Positions 8,868 to 16,393 of a DNA stretch of 64,000 bases are shown here, piece by piece. The stretch comes from JAUWVG01 sp964633715. GTDB lineage: Bacteria > Acidobacteriota > Aminicenantia > Aminicenantales > Aminicenantaceae. The notes under the pieces were generated by a model. The model was not told the origin of the DNA. It saw only the letters and a program-made list of their open reading frames with translations, and searched no databases. Position 1 is the first letter of the stretch; every line of letters starts with the position of its first letter. Both the position numbers and the translations under genes were made by a program. The stretch spans positions 41,516 through 105,515 of the forward strand of contig CAZWHQ010000008.1 of assembly GCA_964633715.1 (NCBI GenBank), written 5' to 3'.

Positions 8868-9991
8868 GAAAATCCATCCCTAATAATTTCTGAAATAATA
8901 TTTGATTTCTGGCTCTCATTTCCGGTCTTATCCATTGAAGTAACAGCATAATAATATCTTATATTCTTTTCAACTGCGCTGTCCGTGTAGGTATTTTCCA
9001 AGAAGGGTTCTTCCATCAGAACCACAAATTCGGATTCCCCTTCAGCTCTTTTCCAAATCCTGTACCCTCCAAGATCATTTTCAAGGTTGGCATCCCAACT
9101 TAACGAGAGGATATCCGGCCCCGTTACTAAAACAACTCCTTTTGGAGGAGCAGGAGGAAAAATGTCTTTGGGAGTTACGACGAGAACTTCGGAATCCTCA
9201 CTTTCTAAAAAGGGAGAATATTCATTGGCTGAAGCCCTGACGAAATAAGTGTAGGTCGTTCCAAATTCAAAAGAATTGTCTTCATAACTCTGTCCCTTAA
9301 TCAAAGCTGAATTTAGCCGGACAGCTTTGGATTTTTCCGCGCCTCGAAATACATTATATCCCACAAATAGAGGAGGGATTGACAAATCAATGTTTTCAAC
9401 TGGGGGATCCCATTTAATTACAATTTTGTCCGCAAAAACTTCAGCATTAAAATTTAGAGGTGGCCGAGATAAAATTTTAGCCTCAAAAGAGATGGGTGTG
9501 GAAAAGAGGGATTTCCTTTGTCTGCTATCCTTCACTCTTATACTGAACAGGTATTGTTTTGACATAAAGTCTTCTCCCAGAGGAAAAACGACCTGCATCA
9601 CTGGATTCTCAGGTTCATCGTCAAAGACATAGTCCAACAGTCTCTCTTTTGAAATAGTCAACAAAAGATGTCCGCCTTTTTTAAACTCTTTTTCCCAATT
9701 GGGTTCGACCGGTTCACTCATTTCAGTCAATTCGGGTGTTTCTAGCTCTTCCCAAGGTTTTTCCAAAAGCCATATCTCCACTTCAGAAAGCCCATTTATC
9801 GGATTTCCATCGATATAATTAACCGGATTATTCCATCTCAACAAGACTTTGTCTCCCCTTTGAATGAGTGCCACAATTTCCACCGTTTTTGGGATTCGTA
9901 CGATGGGTGGTTGAAGAGGCCCCTTTTTTCCGCAGGAGAAAAAAATTACCAGGAGGATAAAGGAGAGAAGGAATAGCAGGTATCTCTTCAT
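8864..9991 (-). CDS. Lipoprotein with fibronectin type III-like domains
   Basis: 375 residues. The signal peptide ends in a lipobox, VIFFSC, with lipidated Cys20. The mature start CGKKGPLQPP is the motif of the small LptM/YifL lipoproteins. Two or three FN3-like beta-sandwich modules follow (VLLRWNNPVN, IVIKWDPPVENI, LSLSWDANLENDLGGYRIWK), of the type often found in Acidobacteria-like genomes. Expected location is a membrane-anchored periplasmic protein. It overlaps hslU by one base and the FAH gene by four, so it sits inside the operon. Function is unknown; a scaffold or outer-membrane assembly partner is possible given the LptM-like start. Confidence 0.8.
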   Translation of the reverse strand: MKRYLLFLLSFILLVIFFSCGKKGPLQPPIVRIPKTVEIVALIQRGDKVLLRWNNPVNYIDGNPINGLSEVEIWLLEKPWEELETPELTEMSEPVEPNWEKEFKKGGHLLLTISKERLLDYVFDDEPENPVMQVVFPLGEDFMSKQYLFSIRVKDSRQRKSLFSTPISFEAKILSRPPLNFNAEVFADKIVIKWDPPVENIDLSIPPLFVGYNVFRGAEKSKAVRLNSALIKGQSYEDNSFEFGTTYTYFVRASANEYSPFLESEDSEVLVVTPKDIFPPAPPKGVVLVTGPDILSLSWDANLENDLGGYRIWKRAEGESEFVVLMEEPFLENTYTDSAVEKNIRYYYAVTSMDKTGNESQKSNIISEIIRDGFS

Positions 9992-11382
9992 TAGAGAATG
10001 AATCGGCTCAAATCTTCGTCCTTGACAATGTCCTTCAACTGTTTTTGGACATATTTCCTGTCAATGGTTATTTTTTTCTTTCTTATATTGGGAGCCTGGA
10101 AGGAAATTTCTTCCATCACCTTTTCCATGACGGTGTGGAGTCTTCTGGCCCCAATATTTTCTGTCATTTCATTGACTTTTTCGGCAATCTCAGCAATTTC
10201 ATCAATGGCATCCTCTGTGAATTCAATGCGGAAGCCCTCGGTGCCGAGAAGAGCTATATACTGTTTTATCAAGGCATTTTCCGGCTCAGTCAGGATTTGG
10301 ATAAAGTCCATTTTATCTAGAGAAGTGAGTTCAACTCTGATTGGAAACCTTCCCTGGAGTTCAGGGATAAGATCCGATGGTTTGGCCACATGGAACGCAC
10401 CGGCACCAATAAATAGAATATGATCGGTTCGGACTAATCCCGAACGTGTGTTAACGGTAGTCCCCTCAATAATTGGAAGCAAATCTCTTTGTACGCCTTC
10501 CCGGCTGACTTCGGGACCATGACCCGCCTCACGGCCGGACACCTTGTCCACTTCATCAAGAAAAATAATCCCCGAATGTTCCACCTTTTCAATAGCCAAC
10601 CGGTTTACCTGTTCCTTATCGACCAATTTTTTTTGTTCCTCTTCCATGAGGAGTTCACGAGCTTCGCTGATTTTCACTTTCCGCCGTTTAGTCTTTCCTC
10701 CACCAAAACCAGGAATGAATTCCTGAATTTGAATTCCAATCTCTTCGACACCCGCATTAGAAAAAATCTCAAAGGGAGAAGACATCTTTTCTTTGACCTC
10801 GATATCGATTTTTCTCTCATCGAGGAGGCCTTCTCTCAGCTGAACTCTGAATTTTTCACGAGTTGCCTGGAATTTTGCCGGATCGTCCTGTTCAAGACCG
10901 TCCGGTTTTTTCTTTAGCGGAGGGAGTAAACAATCCAGAATTTTTTCTTCAATATTCTGTTGGGCCTTCTCTAAGATCTCTCCAATTTTTTCTGATTTGA
11001 TCATATCCACGGAGATTCGGACCAGATCTCGGATCATCGATTCTACATCCCTTCCAACATAACCAACTTCTGTAAATTTGCTCGCTTCAATCTTGAGAAA
11101 CGGAGAAGAGGTAAGTTTGGCTAGGCGACGGGAGACTTCGGTTTTTCCTACTCCTGTAGGACCTATCATAAGAATATTTTTTGGTGCGATTTCATCTGCC
11201 AGATCTGGGGGGAGTTTTCTCCTCCTGTAGCGATTTCGCAGCGCAATGGCCACTGCCTTTTTAGCTTCCTTCTGGCCAATAATATACTTATCCAGCTCAG
11301 AAACGATCTCTTTAGGAGTGAGTTCGATCTCTGCAGATTTTATTTTTTTCTTTTGTAAATTTTCGGGCAAAACAATTGTCAT
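9991..11382 (-). CDS. hslU: ATP-dependent protease ATPase subunit HslU (ClpY)
   Basis: 463 residues. A AAA+ unfoldase that feeds substrates to HslV. Walker A is GPTGVGKT (74-81) and Walker B IIFLDEVDK. The N-terminal TPKEIVSELDKYIIGQ is the HslU signature, and the I-domain is present in the middle. The C-terminus, LSRFIL, fits the hydrophobic tail that docks into HslV. The ATG follows the hslV TAG with no spacer; the Shine-Dalgarno sequence (AAGGAA) lies in the last hslV codons. Cytoplasmic. Confidence 0.97.
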   Translation of the reverse strand: MTIVLPENLQKKKIKSAEIELTPKEIVSELDKYIIGQKEAKKAVAIALRNRYRRRKLPPDLADEIAPKNILMIGPTGVGKTEVSRRLAKLTSSPFLKIEASKFTEVGYVGRDVESMIRDLVRISVDMIKSEKIGEILEKAQQNIEEKILDCLLPPLKKKPDGLEQDDPAKFQATREKFRVQLREGLLDERKIDIEVKEKMSSPFEIFSNAGVEEIGIQIQEFIPGFGGGKTKRRKVKISEARELLMEEEQKKLVDKEQVNRLAIEKVEHSGIIFLDEVDKVSGREAGHGPEVSREGVQRDLLPIIEGTTVNTRSGLVRTDHILFIGAGAFHVAKPSDLIPELQGRFPIRVELTSLDKMDFIQILTEPENALIKQYIALLGTEGFRIEFTEDAIDEIAEIAEKVNEMTENIGARRLHTVMEKVMEEISFQAPNIRKKKITIDRKYVQKQLKDIVKDEDLSRFIL

Positions 11383-11919
11383 CTACAATTCCTTAACTGT
11401 AATTTGATCATTAGTGTAGATACATATTTCAGAACTGATTTTTAGGGCTTCTCTAGCAATTTTTTTTGGAGGGAAATCCGCAAACCTGAGGAGAGCTCGT
11501 GCAGAGGCAAGCGCGTACGCTCCTCCTGAACCGATTGCAATAATGCCATCATCGGGTTCGATAACGTCTCCGGTCCCTGAAATGAGGAATGAATTGTCTT
11601 TATCAGCGACGATAAGAAGTGCTTCCAACCTGCGAAGAGCCCTATCCAAACGCCACTCCTTGGCCAATTCAATGGCTGCTCTTGGCAAATTTCCTCTAAA
11701 TTCCTCCAGTTTGGCCTCAAATCGCGAAAAAAGAGCAAAGGCATCCGATGTCGCTCCAGAAAATCCGGCTAAAACTTCTCCTTTATAAAGAGTTCTTACC
11801 TTGCTGGCTTTTTCTTTGAGAACAGTGTGTCCCATTGAGACCTGACCGTCTCCTGCGATGGCCACCTGCCCTTTATGACGCACACAAATGATCGTTGTTG
11901 CATGAAATTTAAGACTCAT
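11383..11919 (-). CDS. hslV: ATP-dependent protease proteolytic subunit HslV (ClpQ)
   Basis: 178 residues from the ATG giving MSLKFHATTIICVRHKG. The catalytic Thr is the first Thr of TTI, exposed after a short propeptide as in B. subtilis ClpQ (MSSFHATTI). Family motifs are AIAGDGQVSMGHTVLK, LAGFSGATSDAFALF and the C-terminal GIIAIGSGGAYALASARAL. A longer reading exists upstream, but the extra 20 residues do not resemble the family. It forms the proteolytic double ring of HslVU with the adjacent hslU and is the first gene of the long minus-strand run. Confidence 0.96.
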   Translation of the reverse strand: MSLKFHATTIICVRHKGQVAIAGDGQVSMGHTVLKEKASKVRTLYKGEVLAGFSGATSDAFALFSRFEAKLEEFRGNLPRAAIELAKEWRLDRALRRLEALLIVADKDNSFLISGTGDVIEPDDGIIAIGSGGAYALASARALLRFADFPPKKIAREALKISSEICIYTNDQITVKEL

Positions 11920-12040
11920 TTTTGATCCTATAAAATACTTTTTATATGATATCGGATGTGGAAAAGAATTACAATGCATGGAGGAAGCCAGAACAGCTCA
12001 TTTCCTATTACGAAATAGAGTGATGTAAAGATGATTGACA

Positions 12041-12234
12041 AATCTGCACGGGGAGGACGAGCGGGCATGGTTCCTCCATATCCATTTTAAGTCGGACAGG
12101 AACCCTTACGTATTCTGCCTCCATCACATACGAATGTGGATGGAGACAGAGATACGACGTCCATCCGACTAACTAAAGGTTGTGGTCATAGCCTGGGGAA
12201 AACACAGCGTGATTTCTAGTCACTTCACAGAACT
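12041..12234. repeat. Family B dispersed repeat, copy interrupted by a family A element
   Basis: Two blocks here match the element near 29.1 kb in the same order and orientation. Block 1 (37 nt, 12041-12077) has 35 identities with 29070-29106. Block 2 (12196-12234) is nearly identical to 29151-29190. The 44 nt that separate the blocks at 29 kb are replaced here by ~118 nt containing the family A stem-loop. The element lies between divergent hslV and glnS; the ~400-bp gap between those genes contains these repeats and no convincing gene. Terminal inverted repeats are not clear on this copy. Confidence 0.75.
12090..12170. repeat. Family A stem-loop repeat, copy 1
   Basis: An imperfect 81-nt inverted repeat. 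The outer arms pair AGTCGGA with TCCGACT; the inner arms pair around CTCCATCACAT / ATGTGGATGGAG with a 4-nt loop. It resembles the stem-loop at about 31.98-32.07 kb, sharing the tract ATTCTGYCTCCATC and the 3' part GACGACATCCAT/TACGACGTCCATC. Role unknown: REP-like hairpin, remnant of a small mobile element, or RNA structure. Confidence 0.7.
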
Positions 12235-12325
12235 TTTTTTCATACAGGATTTGAGCTGTTTTATGGAAGAGATTGATAATTTTCGGGAAATTGTTATGAT
12301 GGGAGAGATTGGAGGCAATCAAGAG

Positions 12326-14050
12326 ATGAGCGATAGAGAAACAGAAAACAAGGATACAAAGAACTCCGAAACCTCCTCCAAGGATTTCATCCGGACCATT
12401 ATTGATAAAGACCGAGCTGCAGGTAAAAACGAAGGGAGGGTTCACACACGCTTCCCCCCCGAACCCAACGGCTACCTGCATATTGGCCACGCTAAGTCCA
12501 TCTGCCTCAACTTTGGGATTGCAGCCGAGTACAACGGCCTCTGTAATCTTCGCTTCGATGACACTAATCCTATCAAAGAAGAGATCGAGTACATCCAATC
12601 GATTAAAGACGATATCCGCTGGCTGGGTTTTGACTGGGAAGAACGTGAGTACTATGCCTCTGATTACTTCGAACAGCTCTATGAATGGGCAAAGCTCTTG
12701 ATAAAAAAAGGAAAAGCTTTTGTTTGTGATTTGAGTGCGGATGAGATCCGGGAACATCGAGGAACCCTTACTCAACCAGGAAAAAACAGCCCTTTTCGCA
12801 ACCGCTCCATCGAAGAAAACCTGGATCTGTTCACCAGAATGAAGGACGGTGAGTTTCCGGATGGATCCCGTACGCTTCGTGCCAAAATCGATATGGCCTC
12901 TCCCAATTTGAACATGAGGGATCCTGTGATGTACCGGATTCTTAGGGCTTCCCATCACAGGACTGGGGATGATTGGTGCATCTATCCAACCTATGATTGG
13001 GCTCACGGTCAATCTGATTCCATCGAGGGGATTACACACTCAATTTGCACGCTCGAATTCGAGGATCACCGTCCCCTTTATGACTGGTATCTCAAGGAAC
13101 TTTCCGCATTTCACTCTCAACAAATCGAGTTTGCCCGGCTTAATCTCACATACACCGTGATGAGCAAGAGAAAGCTTCTCGAATTGGTCGAGTTGAATCA
13201 TGTCAGGAGCTGGAATGATCCCAGAATGCCCACGATTTCTGGAATGAAACGCAGAGGATATACACCAAAAGCTATTCGCGATTTCTGTGATCGGATTGGG
13301 ATAGCAAAAAACGAGAGTACGGCAGATATTGCACTTCTCGAACACTGTCTGCGAGAGGACCTGAACTTGAGGGCACCTCGGGTGATGGCCGTTCTGCGTC
13401 CCCTAAAAGTATTTATCGACAATTTTCCTGAAAAGGAAGTGGAATGGCTCGATGCCGAAAACAATCCAGAAGATTCGAGGATGGGATCCAGGAAAATTCC
13501 TTTCACTGGAATTCTTTATATCGAACAGGAAGATTTTTTAGAAGATCCTCCAAAAAAATTTTTCCGATTAGCTCCTGGAAGGGAAGTCAGACTCAAACAT
13601 GCCTATTACATCACCTGCACGGAAATCGTTAAAGACAATAAATCAGGAGAAATTAAAGAGCTGCACTGCACGTATGATCCAGAAACAAGGGGAGGCTGGT
13701 CCAAAGATGGCCGGAGAGTGATGGGGACTCTGCATTGGGTTTCTGCTGAACATGCAATAAACGCCGAAGTCAGGCTCTATAATCATCTCTTCACAAAAGA
13801 AAATCCTCTAGAGAACACAGAAGGTGCAGATTTAAGCGACTTCCTCAATCCAGAATCTTTAAAAATATTATCAAATTGTCAGCTTGAACCAAGTCTAAAG
13901 GAAGCTCAACCCGGAAGCCGTTTTCAATTCTTAAGGCAGGGATATTTCTGTGTGGATTCCGAGGATTCCTCAAAAGACAAACTTGTTTTCAACCGGACCG
14001 TTCCCCTTAGGGACACCTGGGCCAAAATCCAAAAAGCGCAAAAAATCTGA
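12326..14050 (+). CDS. glnS: Glutaminyl-tRNA synthetase
   Basis: 574 residues, class I aminoacyl-tRNA synthetase. The PEPNGYLHIGHAKSICLNF motif (HIGH at 52-55), the FDDTNPIKEEIEYIQSIKDD stretch and the KMSKS-like VMSKRKL are diagnostic. The C-terminal beta-barrel anticodon-binding domain is complete. I chose the ATG giving MSDRETENKD because it has GGAGG about 10 nt upstream; the longer reading runs back into the family B repeat. Charges tRNA-Gln in the cytoplasm. Its presence suggests direct Gln-tRNA synthesis. Confidence 0.96.
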   Translation: MSDRETENKDTKNSETSSKDFIRTIIDKDRAAGKNEGRVHTRFPPEPNGYLHIGHAKSICLNFGIAAEYNGLCNLRFDDTNPIKEEIEYIQSIKDDIRWLGFDWEEREYYASDYFEQLYEWAKLLIKKGKAFVCDLSADEIREHRGTLTQPGKNSPFRNRSIEENLDLFTRMKDGEFPDGSRTLRAKIDMASPNLNMRDPVMYRILRASHHRTGDDWCIYPTYDWAHGQSDSIEGITHSICTLEFEDHRPLYDWYLKELSAFHSQQIEFARLNLTYTVMSKRKLLELVELNHVRSWNDPRMPTISGMKRRGYTPKAIRDFCDRIGIAKNESTADIALLEHCLREDLNLRAPRVMAVLRPLKVFIDNFPEKEVEWLDAENNPEDSRMGSRKIPFTGILYIEQEDFLEDPPKKFFRLAPGREVRLKHAYYITCTEIVKDNKSGEIKELHCTYDPETRGGWSKDGRRVMGTLHWVSAEHAINAEVRLYNHLFTKENPLENTEGADLSDFLNPESLKILSNCQLEPSLKEAQPGSRFQFLRQGYFCVDSEDSSKDKLVFNRTVPLRDTWAKIQKAQKI

Positions 14051-14070
14051 ATAATCTCTCATGCAATAGA

Positions 14071-14628
14071 TCAAGTCTTATCTTTCCAGGTTTTGTACTT
14101 GTTGATGTAGTCATCCGTCACTTTTTTTGGATTGAGCGACAGATACTTTGCATAGCTCCAAATATGTCCTCTCAAGTAGATCTCCTGGGGAAGGTTCTCA
14201 AATCTCTCGAGTTCGATATCCTTGAGAATCTCTTTTCGAATTTTTGTTTCCAGGGAAACATCAAAGAGCTGAATACCAAGCTTTCTCCTAATATCCTTCA
14301 GCATCCGTCCATTAAAAACTGTCCCCGGTAAAGAACGATCCAAAGAACTTCCCGCCCCAGACGGTTTGACTTTCTGTTTTTTTATAGACTGTTCGTACTC
14401 ATCCTGGGCAGAGAGTTTTTTATAAGCATCCTCCAAATCTCTAATGACCTTTTGTTTCTTCCTTTTTGAAAAGTCCCCCGATATTGAAGATATGATGGAA
14501 GTCTCCGATGAATATAATCTCAACAAGCGTTTATAAACCCGCTTGATCTCAATAAAAGTGGCTTCAGAGCTCAGCCCAAGGATTTTTAAGTATTTTTCCT
14601 TTTCTTCTGTCGTTAGGGTTGTCTTCAT
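14071..14628 (-). CDS. J-domain-like plus RodZ-type helix-turn-helix protein
   Basis: 185 residues in two parts. The first ~90 residues (KYLKILGLSSEATFIEIKRV onward) have the helix pattern of a J-domain but lack the HPD tripeptide. After a linker, residues ~105-185 form a helix-turn-helix of the RodZ/HTH_25 type (MLKDIRRKLGIQLFDVS, then LRGHIWSYAKYL). There is no transmembrane segment, unlike RodZ. The start lies just after the stop of the MinD-like gene (3' neighbour on the same strand), so they are coupled. Probably a regulator or adaptor working with that ATPase. Function not established. Confidence 0.7.
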   Translation of the reverse strand: MKTTLTTEEKEKYLKILGLSSEATFIEIKRVYKRLLRLYSSETSIISSISGDFSKRKKQKVIRDLEDAYKKLSAQDEYEQSIKKQKVKPSGAGSSLDRSLPGTVFNGRMLKDIRRKLGIQLFDVSLETKIRKEILKDIELERFENLPQEIYLRGHIWSYAKYLSLNPKKVTDDYINKYKTWKDKT

Positions 14629-14629
14629 T

Positions 14630-15568
14630 TCAAACCTTTTGTTCCCTCCCATGAATAAGATTATCCACAGTGCTCCTTACTTCCAGCGCCACTGAAGACG
14701 AAGAATCAAATTGCATAAAAGGTTCCTGCTGAGCAATAGATTTGACCACATTCTCATCATATTCCACATATCCTGAAAAGTGTGTCTCCAGACCCAGAAA
14801 TCTCGTAAAACCGCTCTTGATGAAGGACCCGAGCACTATATCCTGTCGGTTGGATATTTTATTCAAGATAAAATGAATCTTGAAATTCGAAAGCTCTTCA
14901 TCCAAAATCTCATTGATGTAAGGAAAATTATCTTTCATCCAGGCAATCAGTTGCCAGAGGTTGCTTATCTTGTAATTCTCTTTATTCCTCCAGATTTGTT
15001 CGACGAATTCTTTGAATCCATAGGGTCTTAAAATCATCTTCAGTTTTCGAAAAAGGGCATTTTTGATGAAATGATAGAGATTCTCAACAGACAACACCTC
15101 GGGCAGCAGCACAGCCAGCATCTTATCGGCAATGAGGAACGTGTCGATAACATTGTTATGACTTCCCGCTCCAACATCTACAATCACATATTCTGAGTTC
15201 AACATCCTGATATGTCTAAACAACTTCAGTTTTTGTGAATAGAGGACGCCGTCTGAAGCCAAAGATTTGACATCTCCTGGGATAAAGCTGAGATTTTTAA
15301 TGCCAGATCTAATTTTCAGCTCAACAAGAGGCCTTTTTTTCTCGAAAAATTCAGTGAGGGTCACTCGAGGACGCGTCATGCCAAAATAGGAATGCAGATT
15401 GGCCCCACCGATATCCGCATCAATCAGAGTTACTCTGTGTCCGGATTGAGCTAGATGAATGGCCATGCTGGAAGCCATAAAGCTTTTCCCTGTACCCCCC
15501 TTTCCACCACCAATGCTCCAAACTTCAGGGGCCCTTCCCTTGTAGGGAGATATCTTTTTTTCTTCCAT
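14630..15568 (-). CDS. MinD/ParA-family P-loop ATPase
   Basis: 312 residues. The deviant Walker A GGGKGGTGKS (signature Lys23, P-loop Lys28), LIDADIGGANLHSYFG and YVIVDVGAGSHNNVIDTFL mark a MinD/FlhG-like ATPase. The middle ~100 residues contain an insert not typical of MinD. An ATG 36 nt further upstream has a better Shine-Dalgarno (AGGA) but would add an odd AT-rich peptide, so the start is uncertain. No minC, minE, parB or flagellar genes are nearby; the partner is the J-like/HTH protein. Likely role: positioning or regulation at the membrane. Confidence 0.85.
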   Translation of the reverse strand: MEEKKISPYKGRAPEVWSIGGGKGGTGKSFMASSMAIHLAQSGHRVTLIDADIGGANLHSYFGMTRPRVTLTEFFEKKRPLVELKIRSGIKNLSFIPGDVKSLASDGVLYSQKLKLFRHIRMLNSEYVIVDVGAGSHNNVIDTFLIADKMLAVLLPEVLSVENLYHFIKNALFRKLKMILRPYGFKEFVEQIWRNKENYKISNLWQLIAWMKDNFPYINEILDEELSNFKIHFILNKISNRQDIVLGSFIKSGFTRFLGLETHFSGYVEYDENVVKSIAQQEPFMQFDSSSSVALEVRSTVDNLIHGREQKV

Positions 15569-15683
15569 ATGTCTTTTTATAATAAAATATAGAATTTTCA
15601 CCATGCCGTCAATCCTGTTCCATCGAGAGGCTCCTAAGCAAAAGAGATTAAATTTTACCTTTTGTCCTTTATATCCTTAATAT

Positions 15684-15712
15684 TTGACCGTAAAATACAA
15701 CTGTGGTATAAG
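15684..15712 (+). promoter_or_regulatory. Sigma70-type promoter for the membrane protein gene
   Basis: TTGACC, a 17-bp spacer and TATAAG, ending 35 nt before the ATG. Close to consensus and correctly placed. Confidence 0.7.
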
Positions 15713-15747
15713 CAGAAAAGAACTTGATATATAAAAGGATCAACAGT

Positions 15748-16371
15748 ATGGAAAAATTCAAGCCTTTGATTTGGGTGTTTCTTTTTGGTTCTCTATGGGG
15801 AATCAGTGAGGCTGTTGGTGGAGGAGCTCTGTATGCGGCCAATATCCCCCTTGCCTCTGTCTGGCTGTCCTCCTGGGCCCTGTTTCTGCTGGCATTTGCA
15901 CGTGCTCAAAACAATAAGCCTGGAACTTCATCGGCCATCGGAGGAATCGCTGTCCTGTTCCGACTAGTCAATGCAGCACCATTTATCTGTCATCTCCTTG
16001 GTATCTTTTTGTTGGGTGTAGCTTTTGATTTAGCGGCCACGTTTTTATTGAAACGCAAAGAAAAAGCACTCCTCCGTGGAGGATTGACCGGAATTTTGGG
16101 GGCCTACGGTGGATATGTCTCTTTTGCCCTGATCATCACCTATATTGTCCAGTACAAAACCTGGGTGGCCGGAGGCTGGCCTAAAATGGCAGAGCACATA
16201 TTTTTGAATGGAAGTTTGACAGCTTTTGTATCGGCTTTTTTGGTCCCTCTTGGTTACTGGCTCAGCCAAAGGGAAAATACATTCAAAGCCTTCCATTCCA
16301 GATGGGCCACGAGCAGCGCTCTGGTCCTCATCTTCTTTCTATGGATACTTGGACGGCTTACAGGATACTAA
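15748..16371 (+). CDS. Integral membrane protein of unknown function
   Basis: About 207 residues with roughly six hydrophobic helices and small loops. AAAGGA precedes the ATG at normal spacing. Glycine-rich helices (WGISEAVGGGALYAANIP) and a basic loop (LLKRKEKALLRGG) suggest a small transporter-like or ECF-S-like fold, but I do not recognise a family. Transcribed alone from the promoter just upstream and convergent with the sortilin-like gene, 22 bp away. Confidence 0.75.
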   Translation: MEKFKPLIWVFLFGSLWGISEAVGGGALYAANIPLASVWLSSWALFLLAFARAQNNKPGTSSAIGGIAVLFRLVNAAPFICHLLGIFLLGVAFDLAATFLLKRKEKALLRGGLTGILGAYGGYVSFALIITYIVQYKTWVAGGWPKMAEHIFLNGSLTAFVSAFLVPLGYWLSQRENTFKAFHSRWATSSALVLIFFLWILGRLTGY

Positions 16372-16393
16372 AGCCAGCCAGTTCTAATATCTT

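Noticed and set aside
12182..12325. N-terminal extension of glnS (VISSHFTEL...)
   Set aside because: The extension is family B repeat sequence; homologues start near the later ATG, which has its own Shine-Dalgarno site.
12173..13039. Long minus-strand frame antisense to glnS
   Set aside because: Shadow of a strongly supported gene; no family features.
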